From contig JAQFVV010012416.1 in the NCBI GenBank assembly GCA_028023455.1, positions 9,427,967-9,491,966 of the forward strand: a stretch of 64,000 bases of DNA, given 5' to 3'. Below are positions 24,900 to 37,799 of the stretch, one piece after another (position 1 is the stretch's first letter; each line of letters starts with the position of its first letter). The DNA comes from Epiperipatus broadwayi. Taxonomy: Eukaryota > Onychophora > Udeonychophora > Euonychophora > Peripatidae. The position numbers and the translations under genes are program-made. The notes under the pieces were generated by a model. The model worked only from the letters and a program-made list of their open reading frames with translations, did no database searches and was not told the origin of the DNA.

Positions 24900-27840
24900 T
24901 TAGCAGGTAAGCTCAAATATAATTTCATGGCTGCTTTTTACATTTTTTTTAATATTAATTTCAGTATTTTTGTTCTTTCCTGACAGGATATGCAAACAAT
25001 GACAAAAATAAATTTGTACTTTTATTTTTTTTTTCATTTTACTTTCATTATGATTTAATGTTTTTTTTTTTCCATTACTATACTAATATGTTGATATATA
25101 TTCACCGCGTTAATCATAAACTTAAGAAACGAACTGTGGGCTAGTTTGTTTTTTAGTTTAAAATGATTATTAATCTATTTTACCAATGTTGATTTTTTTT
25201 TTAATAGAGATAAAATATTTAGTTACATTTTTTTTTGTATTTTAATATGGAATTTAATACTATATATTTTTATTTTAGCATCTTAATGACGTAAAGTGCT
25301 TATAAATGTATTCCTTTAAATATTAAGATGCTGGAATAAATTATTCTTTTGGTCGTAAAGTAATGTACTATCTGATCATTTGAATCTGCCTTTGGGCAGA
25401 GAATCAGAATTTTTTTTATATCTGCATCAGTATCATCTGAGCCTCGTGAAAGCCAATGGAAGAATATGATATCCTATACACATACTCGCACATTTCTTTT
25501 TAGTATTAAGTGAATTGTCTTTTTTGTAATGTATAATTTTTATTAAATGTCAACTTTTTGATTGCCTAACAATCTTCAAATACCCTCTTCCTTTCCTTTG
25601 TCCTTTAACAAATTTAATCATTAGTATGAGTTAAAGCATACTTTTATAATTAAATTTAATCATTGCAAAAATTAAGTGTGAAATAAGAAATTTTATTTGA
25701 TATTAAAAAACAAAAACACAATGTTATTAGAAATGAAAGTACTATTTAATTTTTTTATAGGGGGTGGGGGTGGATTCAGAATATTAAAATGCTCAAAAAA
25801 TATATATAAAGTAAATGTTTTAAAACTCAAAGGCACTATGTTAAATGTATATCTAGTTTTAATAACAACAAAGTCTTCAACAATATTTTGATTTTTTTTT
25901 TTTTTTATCTAATTGTGTCCATTTAAATGAATTGTGTTTTACAGTTTCTTTTGATCAAATGTCAATCTTAAATAATTTTAACTTCCTATCATAAAATTTG
26001 ACATTGACTGATATTGTTAAAAGAATTCTCAGTGCTACTTTCAAATTTCATTAAATTAAATTACATTAAACAAAAAATTTTAATCAATTTTATATTCAAA
26101 CGTTCTACTGATTTTATATTTTTGAATTATGGATATTGCACAGAACATTAAAACTTTCAGATGAAATTGCTACAGAACTTACACCCTGTAAGTGTCTGCA
26201 TTTTGTAAATCAGTTATATTTATAGAAAAAAACTTTTCTCCAATTAAAAATTTGAAATTTTTTAATATCTTCATCCTAATTTCTATTTGACAAGAAAATT
26301 GGTTAATCAAAGTATACATAAGTGTATAAATGATTAGTCACTCATATCAATGCACAAAAAAAGTAAAATTCATTTTGTCATTATATCTATTTTGGCCCAA
26401 AACAGGGTTTATCATCAGGTGACCTAGAAATTTATATCGGTCTCCACCCACACACACATGCCTCCACTTGATGACTTTTAATATTTAAATTAGAAATGAA
26501 TAATTCTATTCAAAAGAGAAAAAAAAATTCTTTAAAAAGACACAGTTATAATATTGCAAATAGCTTGTGGGGATTATTATCCCATGAAGTTAATTTCTCT
26601 GTGCATTGATGTAGTGTCTAGTTATTTATATATTGATGTGCTTGAGTGTGGTTTTATTAACTAAGTCAGTTACAGCTATCGAAACATGGTTTGATATATG
26701 TCTTGGATATATTATTTATATCTGAGGATGTTGTTTATAATTTCTATTTGATGTATGCATTCGCCTTGCTAATTAAATATTGTTATCCAGTGATTTATAC
26801 TGTTTAAATTTTTTCTATTTATTTTTTGTGTCTATTTTTAAATGTGGGAAATATAGTCATATTTTTTATAAAGATTTTATATTTATCAAATGTACTTTCA
26901 AATTACTTTCATTTGATATAAACAGTGGAATAGGTCATCCATTAAGTTTATAGATTTATATACAATGAAGAATATGAAGTCAAGTAATTGTATAGTTAAA
27001 GTAACTTTTTTACTTGGTTCAGAATATCCCACACAAATAAGCTTAAAAATTAGTAAATCTATTTTTGCCAAGATGCTTTCTCAATTTTAACATAATGTAC
27101 TTTAGCTAATATTTTATTTAATATTTAATAAATATTTTTTTCATTTGTGAGTAATGGTTTGGTTGTATGTGATGTTAATACCTGTAGATATCTATATATA
27201 TATTTGTAATTTAATTTTTAGAACATAAGAATATCCCATCTACTCATGATTCACAGAGGGTATATTTTTATATAATCCTAAAAAAGTTATTTGAATTTAC
27301 AGAACTTTTCCATTAATTATGAAAATTATGACTTAAAGTAAAAATTTAGTATAATGACTGATACATTTCTTCATATTTCTACATATATCGATGGCAAAGA
27401 CCATTTTCGATGTCATTACTATGCATTTAATCATTTATTACTATTTTACAAATTAGATCATAATTATTTTTTTGTAATTACTTATTAGACTAATTCCATC
27501 ATTTAGTTGAATTAGTAAATGTTTTTAGAAAAATTCAAACTTTATTTATATTTTTCTAATTCATCTATTAGTAATATCAAAAGTTAGTATGCAGAGTACA
27601 ATATTTTAAATAGTAGTATTATTCTCTCTTCTTCATGTGTTTTTCTGGCCTGATCAGTGATAATGCCGATGAGATTGATCCAGCAATCTTTAGATTTGAG
27701 AATACTGAATTTAAGGTAATTGGTTAAAGAAGAGAAAATCCTCCAAACATTGTATTCTATACTAATTTGTGTGTTATTATGAATAATTGAATACATTTGG
27801 AAAATAATAAGTTACTCCATTCAATGACCCAATCAAAAAC
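24900..27840. other. AT-rich DNA, scattered Penelope-type fragments
   Basis: No gene is recognisable. Around 26390-26420 the minus strand reads CUGAUGAUAAACCC and then GGGCC and AAAA, which resembles a decayed Penelope/hammerhead-like block. Around 27584-27690 lies a copy of the repeat seen at 43020-43260, including CUGAAGAAGAG-type sequence on the minus strand, much decayed. Confidence 0.4.
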
Positions 27841-27867
27841 ACTCAACCAACTTCAATTTTTTTTAAA

Positions 27868-30545
27868 AATTTGGTCCATCAGAGAGGGTAAAAAATTCAA
27901 AGTTTTAAACTTGCCTGATGTAGTTTTGAGATTAATGTACAGTTATTTGAAATTTTCAAAAAAGTTGCAATTTTGCCCTTGTTTGCAATTACAGTTATTT
28001 GAAATTTTCAAAAAAGTTGCAATTTTGCACTTGTTTGCAATTACACAAAGAATGTTTACTCAAATTAAGATTAAAATGGAAGAATACAAAAAAATTGCAA
28101 ATTGTTGCTTATTTTTTAGTTTTCATATGATATGTAACATCCCTATTTTTTGTATTTCTTTTTTCAGTTTTTTAATTTTAAACGCCATTCATTTATTTAT
28201 TAAAATTTTTGAACTTAAATGTCTCACAAATCTAAATTTAGAAGAAAAAAAACATACGTATCATAACATCTTTTGTGAAATGTTTCATTATGGGATCACA
28301 ATGTGATCATATTTTTTTCAAAATTTACAAATAGAAAAATCAATAACTTGAATTATACTTTGAATTTTTTTTTTTTTATTAAAGTAATGACTCAATTATT
28401 GTTACAAATGTTTATGAGTGATACATTGGTACAAAAGTAGTTATCAAGATTGTCCTCCAATTTCTAAAAAAATAGTCATGGCTTCTTTCCTATGAAAGTT
28501 TAATGCACATTTTCAGTTATTTTGGAGAAAGACCATTTATAAGCAAAATAAGCTAACTAAATTAATGGGAGAGGTGGGGGCTTAGTAAGATAGAAATTTT
28601 TTTTACAATAAAACATCCACATAATTTTTTGTGTATAACTACTGTTTAAAATACTCTTGACACAGAAAAATCTTAACTGGGTATCTTATACATTACATCA
28701 CAAGTCATTGTAAACAATTTTAACTGACCTTTGCAAAATAATTTTAAAATGCCATAATTGTTCTATTCATTTCTTTTTTGCAGAGGTAGTAAATATGATC
28801 AATGGGTACATTAGATTCACCATGATGAGAGAGAATCGGAACATAGGCACTTCAAGTTTATAATTATAGGTCCCTTGACTACATAAGGAAGGAGCAAGGA
28901 CTTTAAGGAGGAGGAATCTCATTTGCATCGTCTTGATTGTCTTGTTCTTAGCCAAAACAACTCTAGGCAACCAATGATAATTCTATTTGCATGATATATA
29001 ATCTTTTATTCAAATTTATTTCAAAACTTGTCCTGGCTAAAAAGAACTTGTGATTCCTCTCTTTGAAAATATTTTTGTCAGTAATACTTTATCTGATATG
29101 GAAGAAAATAATGGAACTTTTGGATATCTTATATTGGATTTGCATCTAAAAATACTTTTCAAACAGTCTTTCTTCTTCTGTTTATTATTTTTTTATGGAA
29201 GTAAAATAATTCCATGAAAACAGTATTGGACTTATTCTTTATAAACTGCTGAAAAGGTATAACAATTTGCACAAGATCATTGAGGACTTGCCTTTACAGT
29301 AAGTCTTTTTATAATATCCATGCTTTGATCTCAAAATTATTTATATGGTGGTTATATTTGAGAAATTTTGTTTGTTTTTAAATTGTATAGCAGACTCATC
29401 TGAAAAGAGTATATCTTTAAATCTGATATCAGGCATAAAATAAGTTTTTTATGAAATAAGTGATCCGCATTTGGTATTCAGAGATACAAACAATATTTTA
29501 AAATTTTATATTATCAGAATCTAGAAGCCTTGTTCCAATGAAAGACTGTATAATCCTGCAAAACAATATCATAATTTTCTACTAAATTGAATGATTCTAT
29601 GCCCTCTTTTTTTTTTTTTACTATTTTTCTTAGATTATCTGTAATAATTTGACTTTTTAACTATAAAACAGGGTTTTTTCAGAACTAATAACCATTCATG
29701 TGAGAATTCCACAAATTTTCTGTTGATTGGGTAAATATTATAAATATCTGTTATCAGAAACTATTTTTATATAACACGGTTTATCACTTTTTTTTCAGGC
29801 TTCTTATTTAATTCATATGTAAAATATTCTACTCTGAGAAATGTTAAGCATATTCACTGAGATGACATGCTGTGCTACTTCTCGGTCATATTCACTAAAC
29901 AAGATTCACAATCGGTCACTGTTATAACATTGCTGAGCTTAAACTTTTTTAACTTGGCTTATATTGATGTGTTATGCAAAAGCAAATTGATCAAGTGTCA
30001 TTTTTTCTAGCTAAGATATAGTGTTTTGATCATATTTTATCAAACTTCGTAAGTCCGCTTTTCAGTAGGATATTTTCTTTTAAACAGCATTTGAAAATTT
30101 CCTAGTATTTAGTTTCTCACTTGTTTTCATTGAAATAGATTTTTTTCTCAAGATTCAACTAACATCATTACAGTCATTATTTATGAACTAGGTTTTTTTT
30201 TTTTTTTTTAAAAAAAAGATTCTTTTGTGATCCCATCATGAAGCTTTTTATAAATCTGTTTTTAAATGTTTTTTGTTTTTTTTTAAATTTAGAATTGGGG
30301 AAAAATGTTTTGTATCAAAGGACCCAAAAATTAAAAATAGAAAAAAAAATTGATGTTAAATATCATAAGAAATCCAATAAAATAAAAGCTATAATTTGAT
30401 GCATCTAAATACTAGAATAATCATTTTATATGTAACTACAAAATTGTAACTTCTTGGAAATTTTAAATAGCTGTAACTTCGTAACTATACTACATAAAAT
30501 TTAAAAATTTGAGCTTTTTTTTTTTACTTTGGTGAGGCAACTGTG
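27868..30545 (-). mobile_element. Tc1/mariner-like transposon with long inverted repeats, transposase dead
   Basis: The left end (27868 to about 28310) and the right end (about 30220-30545, read in complement) are related over several hundred bases. Matching landmarks are ACAGTTATTTGAAATTTT versus ACAGCTATTTAAAATTTC, CATATGATATGTAACATC versus CTTATGATATTTAACATC, and ATTATGGGATCACAA versus ATGATGGGATCACAA. Between them the minus strand holds broken transposase pieces, best ILFSDESAIQF near 29400, like the DES catalytic block of Tc1-type transposases. Stops are frequent and other catalytic blocks are not recognisable. The 169-codon plus frame at 27797-28306 lies mostly in the left inverted repeat and is not a gene. 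Confidence 0.6.
27939..28043. repeat. 52-bp direct tandem duplication within the left inverted repeat
   Basis: A block containing ACAGTTATTTGAAATTTTC and GTTGCAATTTTG occurs twice, starting at 27939 and 27991, with a single visible difference (GCCC versus GCAC). The right inverted repeat has one copy, so the duplication arose after insertion or only at this end. Confidence 0.85.
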
Positions 30546-31599
30546 AAAAAATCCAAAATGTTTAAAATTATTAAAATATTCACTTAACACTGAAATGATT
30601 CAAATAGTTTTAATTTTTTTAAAAACATTTAACAAATCAATTAGATGGCGGAAATAGTTCAGCATATTAAGTGAAACATTATCGCAAAACTTCAGAGAGA
30701 CATTCTTTTTTTTTTTTTTAATATATAAAACTTTTTTTTTGTAAATTCATTTTGAATGTAACTATAGAGATAGATTGCAGATTTTTTCTTATAATCAGGT
30801 ATATAAATATTATTTTGACTTGTTAATAAGTTCCACATTTTTTCAAAAAATTTCCATATTTGAATTTGTGGTAATGTTCTGTGATCCACTAAAATAATGA
30901 TTTCCAATGTTCTTTCATTTACTTACATACTTTTTAGCAGATATTTTCATAAATTGCACTCTTCTTATTAACAAAATGTTTATGATTAAAATAGTTGCTG
31001 TAATTTGAAATTTATATGTTGTAATTACAAATAAATAGCTCAATACGGGATTTAAAAGCAATTGGTTAATAGTGAAATGAACATTGGAAAAAATATTTCT
31101 GTTCAAAACTCAGTACAATGAATTCAAGTAAATGCATCATAAATTGTAAGGGGGGGGGGAATCTACATTAAGTAAATTAATTGACATATATGCCTTGTTC
31201 TTTTATTTATTTATTTTTTATAAGTACCCCTACGTGTTATTCATACTTCAAAAAAAGAATCATTGCTCTAAGAGATGTATAATTTTATATTATAAATTAA
31301 TTTTTGAACAAAATATAGCATTTAAAATCATTCAAAATATGATCTCATGTTTGTTTCTATAATTTTATTACCTTTTTGCAAAGATGATTTTTTACTTGGG
31401 AGTTCATAATTTCAAGCACCATAAGTGACATTCTTGGGCTACAAACAATGGGCTTTATCTACAGAGTCCTCCATTCTATAACTGAATTAATTCATTTAGG
31501 ACAAGGTTAAAAGTAGTAACAATGAAGATGGGGATTTTTTTAAAAAAGAAATGAGCCTATCACGATGTTTCAATTCATCATTAGGATAGTTTTTTAAAA

Positions 31600-32775
31600 T
31601 CCAGCATTTGAGTTCTATATGATATGAGTCTTTGCATTGCTCTCCTGTTAAGTGTTCAATCTCAGATCTATAAATAAGAACTGTAAAATATATCTTGAAG
31701 CTTTATTTGCAAAAACAATCACATCATCTGCAAAATCTAAATGACTTAAATAATTTCCAATTATTTTTAGTTTCTTAGCTTCTCATTAAATCCATAAAAT
31801 ACTGCTTTTTTATTATTCCAAAGCACAAAGGTAACCTATATTTGTTAATTCTTTCTATAACTTTTCTCAATACTTAGATGTGATCCACTATGCTAAAACA
31901 ACTTTTAAATTCAGTTTGTTTGTTTTTTCTTGTTTAGAATCCAAATTTTGCTATATTTAAATTGTAATGGTCTTAGTAATAGAAGACTGATAGATCTATA
32001 ATTTTTAATATTTTCTTTTTCAGCTTTTCTTTTTAAATATCAGTGTTACATCTACATTCTTTCACAGTCCTCTGGTACATCTTTATTATTTAGTCTTCTC
32101 TTTCCTTGCCAATCCACAATTATATTTCAATATATCATTATTAACCTTTTTTTTAAATATCATTTTACAAAATTTTAGGTATTCAATTCTTTTTAATGAA
32201 TTATTATTAAAAAATTTCATATTCATTCTTTTTTCATACATTTTCATGTCTCGGTTTAATTTTGTATTGGTTATCTTTTTTGCAAATCTTAATAGAGTTT
32301 CAATTATCTTCTTATTGATTTCATTCTAGTCTGAATCATGAAGTCTAAATATTTTTAAATGATCTTCAAGCTCTAATTTAAATTCATTGAAGTGTTTCTG
32401 GAGATTAGAAATATTAACTATTAATACTGTCTTAATAGTTTTTGTCTCGCTAGTTTTGCATTAACATGTATCTTGTATTTCGCTAATCAGTGATCACTTG
32501 TGTGTTGAATCTAATGGATTACAATTTTTTAAATATATTTTTTATTAGTCAAAATGTAATTCAATTCAGTTGTATCTTCATTTGGATTTGTCCATTTTTA
32601 TTTAGCATTTTTTCAAAGAAAAAATTCATAATATACAGTTTTTTTAAAACTTATAAGATTGTGTCATTGCCTTTCCATCACTATCACCACAATCAAATCT
32701 GCCCATATCATTTTCATTTTTTTAATCATTTACCAATTCTTTCATTAAAGTTTCCCATGACATTTTTGAATTGAC
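31600..32775 (-). pseudogene. Old RTE-like LINE relic
   Basis: On the minus strand the order follows the 1457-4221 copy. It starts near 32775 with the equivalent of MGDFNSRIG (ATGGGAAACTTTAATGAAAG) and ends on the left after the equivalent of LDFADDVIVFAN (AATCACATCATCTGCAAAAT on the plus strand, near 31710) and the GSETW region. It is strongly diverged and lacks any long frame. It represents an older insertion of the same broad family. Confidence 0.65.
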
Positions 32776-32799
32776 ATTTAATAATAAAAAATGATTAAA

Positions 32800-34600
32800 A
32801 TTTACATATATGTGTTGATTAACATAAAATCAAAATTTAATTTATTATATTGGGATTTACATATATGTTCCAATAGGTTTACATAAAATACCTATACACA
32901 TCATCACACATTGATGTATAATTTATTATTTAATATAAAATGTAACTTTATAAGTGAAACTCAGTTTTATACATATTTAATAACGTTTAACATATATGTG
33001 TGTACATATTTAATTGCAGGCACACTCTTATGTCTATAACATTTTATTTTTGTCAAAATAAAATTAATTGTACAATATGTAATTAATTCTTGATTTAACT
33101 TATGTTGTGTGCATAGGAATGTATATGCACATTGATGTTTATATTTTATTTTAATTTGTCATATTTTCCTAATTAATTCCATTTGGAAAACATGTAAATT
33201 TCACACATATGTGTGTATAAAAAAAAATATAGATATAATTTAAAATTAGTTGTCAGGTTTTTTTTTCCTTTTTAAAAAAAAACCCATCAGTTTATAAGTG
33301 CCTTTTTTTTTCTTTAAAAAAAAAAGTATTATCAACTTTTTTTGACTCGATTATTGTTGATTGAATAATTTAAAAATATAGATTTTAAATATTTGCATTT
33401 ATTCTCTTGAAAAAACAAATATAACATTGTCTATCAATTAAATTTTCATTTTTAAACATTTAACTTAAGTAAAATTATTTACTTGTTCTTTAAAATGTCA
33501 TTTTTAATATATAATGTTAGTCACTATCAGCTGTATATATGTTTATCTGTGCTTCTCTGCCTTTAGATACATCAGCATATGTATAATTACTTCTTTAGCA
33601 ACTGATGGTTTTTCTTGGTGGAGACCAGTCCAGGTAATTGTCAGAATCAGGAAAGTATAATCTGGTATGTTGGTATTCCATGAGTTCCCTGCTGTCTAGG
33701 ATTTGATGAACTTCAGGCCAGCAAATTGTTTTGTCCACATTTAAGTCTGAATTTAAACACAAAAAAGTGGATCATTTACCTCCTTAGGACCTTTTGCCAG
33801 CTGTTTTATGTCTGAGATAAACAGTTGCTATTAGCAAGAATTAGAAGAATTTTTCCTTAAATTCTAAGATTGATTTAATTTGCCTGTAATGTATAGTTGA
33901 ATGGTTCAGTGAATAAGTTCCTATCGTGTCAGTGTTTAAATTATTGTTTTTTAAGATGCTTCTTATGTGGTGTGCATTTGCATTGGAAATTTCATTTCAG
34001 TTGTCATAGAAGTCTTATTTATTTATTTATATATATATTTGGCAGTGTAAAATTGAAGACAATTTTGATTTTTTTTCTTTTAGAAGCATCATTTGTATTT
34101 GAAAAATAAGATTTAGAAAGTTTTTTCTGAATAATTTCTTTCAATGAGTAGTGATAACATCCTTTACACTTTTTTTACATATTCATATAATTTTGAAGCA
34201 ATGTTTGAATTGAAATCCATTTCTTAGACAGCTCAAAAGAACAGCCCAGATAATGTTATGAAAAGTGATGCTAGATGTGGTGATAATGTAACTTTAGCTG
34301 CATCTTTATCTTTTGCTGTGCTTTTCTTAATTAAAATCTTATTTAGCAAAGTCCATACAATATTTCAAACCCTCGTTTGAAATTTTCATTAAATATTACA
34401 GCTCCAAGATCATCTCATTTAATAAGCCAATAGTGTTATATTTTATATGTTCATTGTTTTTCCTTTTAAATTACAAAAGATGAGATTTTCTATTCTTTAT
34501 TGTAAGAAAGTTTTTTCTTTTGGGTGTGAGTGACCTGCAATTTCATTATCTTTTATTTTCTTTTAGAAAACATTAAATACTAAATTTATAAATCCAGGTG
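32800..34600. other. AT-rich DNA without recognisable genes
   Basis: No gene or clear repeat is recognisable. A plus frame of 70 codons at 33897-34109 shows no family signature. Confidence 0.4.
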
Positions 34601-34770
34601 ATAATATTTAGTTTTAAGTCCAATATTTAAATATATGTATATTGTCTATACTAGACTTACTGTAATTATAAGGGACTTAACCTCAGACTTTCCAACTCTA
34701 CATGCCCATTCAATCCATTCTATACAACTGATACACATAACCACATACATGTGAAAAAGATAAATGATCT

Positions 34771-34813
34771 CCAATATACGTATTTCGTGCTGATCCAGCA
34801 CTCATCATTTAGT
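34771..34813 (-). ncRNA. Hammerhead motif, family A, core base C3 mutated
   Basis: Stem II is perfect (GUGCUG/CAGCAC, 34801-34787 on the minus strand) and GAAA is kept, but the core reads AUGAUGA instead of CUGAUGA and stem I is weakened. Loss of C3 is expected to abolish cleavage. Confidence 0.6.
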
Positions 34814-35190
34814 CCAGATCACCATCTCCAACACATATATACAATCACTACTCAGTTTATATTAAGATAGCAAATCTTTAAACTTTAATGGATAAGCTTC
34901 AGTCTTCTCCACTCTTCAACCATCCATATTATTGAAAACCTAAGGATAAAATGCTCAAAGCCCTTGATGGTGCCAAATTATTGACATACCCATGTTAACC
35001 TTGAGTCAATCTGACCCCTCACACATATATGTCCATTTAATTATATAGGAGAGGGATGGGCAGAATACAGGCTAAATATGTAATATTTAAATATATGTAT
35101 ATTGTCTATACTAGACATTAAAGTTTGAAGATTTGCTATCTTAGTATAAACAGAGCAGTGATTGTATATATGTGTTGGAGATTGTGATCT

Positions 35191-35236
35191 GGACCAACTG
35201 GTGAGTGCTGATTCAACAAAAAAAATGTATATTGGA
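35191..35236 (+). ncRNA. Hammerhead motif remnant, family A
   Basis: The core reads CUGGUGA and the 3' side of stem II has turned into an A run, so both core and stem are lost. Flanks CTGGACCAA and ATATTGGAGATC identify it as the same motif. Confidence 0.55.
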
Positions 35237-35389
35237 GATCATCTTTTTCATATGTATGTGGCCATGCGTATCAGTTGTGTAGGATGAATTAGAGGGTTGT
35301 GTAGAGTTTGAAAGTCTGAGTTCAAGTCTCTTATAATTTCATTAAGTCTAATATAGACAATATACATATATTTAAATATTATATATTGA

Positions 35390-35800
35390 GTTCTGACCAT
35401 CCCTCTTCTGTATAATTAAATTGACATATTAAGATCCTATGGGTGATGGGTTGACTTAAGGTCAACAGGTTATGACAATAATATTGGCATTATCAAGGGC
35501 TTTGATAATTTCATCCTCTGATTTTTAATATGGATGGCTGAAGAGTTGGAGATTGGAGAAGAGTGAAGCTTGTCCATTAAAGTTCGAAGATTTGCTATCT
35601 TAATATAAACTGAGCAGTGATTGTATATATATGTTGGAGATGGTGATCTGGACCAACTGATGAGTTCTGGTTCAGCATGAATTATGTATATTGGAGATCA
35701 TTTATCTTTTTCACATGTATGTGGTCATGTGTATGAGTTGTATAGGATGGATTGGATGACTGTGTAGAGTTTGAAAGTCTTGATTTCAAATCTCATAATT
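35390..35800 (+). repeat. Family A hammerhead repeat unit
   Basis: The unit runs from CCATCCCTCTTCTGTATAAT to the TGAAAGTCT-containing tail, in direct orientation to the partial unit just before it. Its landmarks are in the same order as in 121-545. Confidence 0.7.
35652..35695 (+). ncRNA. Hammerhead motif, family A, stem III base pair lost
   Basis: CUGAUGA (35657-35663) is intact and stem I ACCAA/UUGGA is partly kept. Stem II has a mismatch (GUUCUG/CAGCAU) and GAAA has become GAAU, removing the closing A-U pair. Probably inactive. Confidence 0.55.
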
Positions 35801-36560
35801 ATTTTTTTAAGTCCAATAGTAAAAATAAGCAAAAACTTATATTTGCAAACTTTTTATCATACACAACAATTTTCTTTGATTAAAAACTTTAATTTTATTT
35901 TATTTTTATATTGGAAATTCAAGATATTTAATCCCTATACAACAGTTGAACAATCGCACTATTAACTATTGCATTAAACAAAAAATAAAGTTGACTTTTC
36001 TTTTGTCTTAAATTGTATTTGTGATATACATTATGTTTTTGTCATTGGCAGTGAAATGCTTAACCTAGTACATTATATGCATCAGATCAGAAAGTAAAAA
36101 AACTTCAAATGCTTCTTGAACTAATACAGTATCTTAAATTCCATCACCAGAAAGTTATTTGATTGATCTTTAGAAAATATTTAAACTTATGATGATAAGA
36201 TTAATAGAATAACTGCTCTTCCAGACTGAATGTAATTTTAAATTCCCAGATCATCTGAACTGATTCTTAATAGGTGATAAATCCATCAGGAAAACGGCAG
36301 TTTCTATAAATTTTCTTAAATATGAACAGACAACACAAGTATATTTAATATTGACCTTAAAGAATTGGGGATATTTACAATCAATATTACAAATGTATAA
36401 TATTGAATCAAAACTTAAGTTTTTTTTTTTAACTAACATGCATGTGTATGAATGAAATGTGTCAAAATATAATATGTAATGAATATATGTTTTATAAAAT
36501 AATAATTTGTAATTTTAAATGTTGTTTTTTTTTAATAAATAAATTGATTCTATGTTTCAG
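35801..36560. other. AT-rich DNA without recognisable genes
   Basis: I see nothing that can be supported as a gene, RNA or repeat in this stretch. Confidence 0.4.
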
Positions 36561-36815
36561 TAAGAATAGAAGTTTGAAATATATTTAAATACATATAAGT
36601 TTAAGTAACTCTAAAAATAATGTTTATATGAAGTTAAATTGTAGTATATGCTATATGGTTTAATTGAGAGATGGTATGTTTCAAATGCATCTACAGTGTG
36701 AGAGATTGACCTGACTTCTGTTTGATGGATAGTTGTGATAGAGTTGAGATAAAGGTGAAAGATGCACTGGTAAAAATAAAAAGCTTGCAAATATATATTA
36801 TAGTTCAATGATTGT
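36560..36815 (+). repeat. Dispersed duplicate of 37940-38360 (single minisatellite unit)
   Basis: The block from GAAGTTTGAAATATATTTAA through AAAGATGCACTGGTAAAAAT matches 37940-38360. Here the region equivalent to the minisatellite holds one unit-like sequence (GACCTGACTTCTGTTTGATG), whereas the other copy holds six. Confidence 0.7.
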
Positions 36816-37154
36816 GCATCCGTCCACAAGGTGTTTAAAGTGGATAGAAACTAGTTCCCACCTGGTGTGAGAGTGGTGTAATGAAACTTATCAAACCTGC
36901 CAAAATAGGCATGAAAAACCTCTATATCATTGCAGATATATTATTCATTAAGATGAGGCTTAAAGTATATATATTTGGACTAGATGTAATGTCTAGCTTA
37001 GTAAATGATATAGTAAAACTTAATAATATATTTCCATAAAGTGGTTTGTACCATGATTATAAAGCAGACAATTTGAAATCTGTCAATTAAACTATAGTAA
37101 TTTGCTCTCATATATATATAGCCATTAAATGTCTGTATTTTTAAATCATATAAT

Positions 37155-37360
37155 AATAACTCAAACAAATTTATTTAACACAGTATTCAAAATTAAATAA
37201 TATATTCTGTACCAGAAGTACTTTCAATTGTTTCACTGACAATCTTTATCAACCATTAATGGTTGATAAAGATTGTCAGTGAAACAATTGAAAGTACTTC
37301 TGGTAAATAATATATTATTTAATTTTGAATACTGTGCTAAATAAATTTGTTTGAGTTATT
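37155..37360. repeat. Long palindrome, 103-bp arms, no spacer
   Basis: The arms 37155-37257 and 37258-37360 are almost exact complements. The centre reads CAACCATT|AATGGTTG. Differences are limited to a few positions, for example AACACAG versus AGCACAG and a short indel near TATATTCTG. No coding content is seen. Confidence 0.9.
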
Positions 37361-37371
37361 AATATATATAT

Positions 37372-37595
37372 ATAATCTTGTAATTGAATATTAATAAATA
37401 CAGTAACTTAAATATACATAAAGTACAACTTTAAAAAATTTTATCCACCCAGGAGCACTTTCGACCATCTTCGTAGTCTTTGTTTATTATCACTTTCAAA
37501 GTCGAAAGCGCTCCTAAGTGGATAAAAGTTTTTTAAAGTTATAATTTATATGTATTTAGGTTACTGTATTTATTAGTATTCAATTACAAGATTAT
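37372..37595. repeat. Second palindrome, about 94-bp arms, 35-bp spacer
   Basis: The arms begin ATAATCTTGTAATTGAATA and end TTTCGAC; the spacer is 37466-37500. Each arm includes TTTTATCCAC and AGGAGC(A/G)CTTTCGAC, which resembles Penelope-type terminal sequence (CGAAAG...GGAGCGC...GGTGGATAAAA). It abuts the first palindrome. Confidence 0.85.
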
Positions 37596-37659
37596 GTATA
37601 TAACTTTGAAGAAATACAGACATCAAATAAGAATATCATTACATATATAAAGCCAGAAG

Positions 37660-37775
37660 CTAGAAACCAATCTGAGGTTAGGGATATTCTAGAAAGCTTG
37701 TTAAGAGCCATTGGCATGCTCATTAGATAACATTTGTAATACAAGCTTATTAAATTAGGTCATGTGATATTTGAT
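37660..37775 (+). repeat. Family E hammerhead repeat fragment
   Basis: AGCTAGAAACCAATCTGAGG retains the GAAA...UC half of the ribozyme. It is followed by GGGATATTCTAGAAAGCTTG and TTAGGTCATGTGAT, the downstream order of the units at 55323-56130. The CUGANGA half is gone. Confidence 0.6.
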
Positions 37776-37799
37776 TTCTTTGCAATAAAAACATCTATA

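Larger units (their letters stand above)
34619..35390. repeat. Foldback of two family A hammerhead units
   Basis: The left part (34619-35060) is a family A unit on the minus strand and the right part (35087-35390) is a partial unit on the plus strand. Both outer ends carry the complement pair TTTAAATATATGTATATTG / CAATATACATATATTTAAA. A third copy of that block lies near the junction at 35087. The structure is an inverted repeat with arms of roughly 250-350 bp and an asymmetric centre. Confidence 0.7.

Noticed and set aside
27797-28306. 169-codon plus frame
   Set aside because: It lies mostly in the left inverted repeat of a Tc1-like element, contains a 52-bp duplication and has no family signature.
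34619-35800. CRISPR-like array of repeated blocks
   Set aside because: Units are hundreds of bases long, in mixed orientation, and eukaryotic in context; there are no short regular repeats with unique spacers.
37440-37520. Hammerhead in the second palindrome (CGAAGATGGTCGAAAG block)
   Set aside because: The sequence between the putative CUGANGA and GAAA cannot form stem II, and the first core bases do not match.
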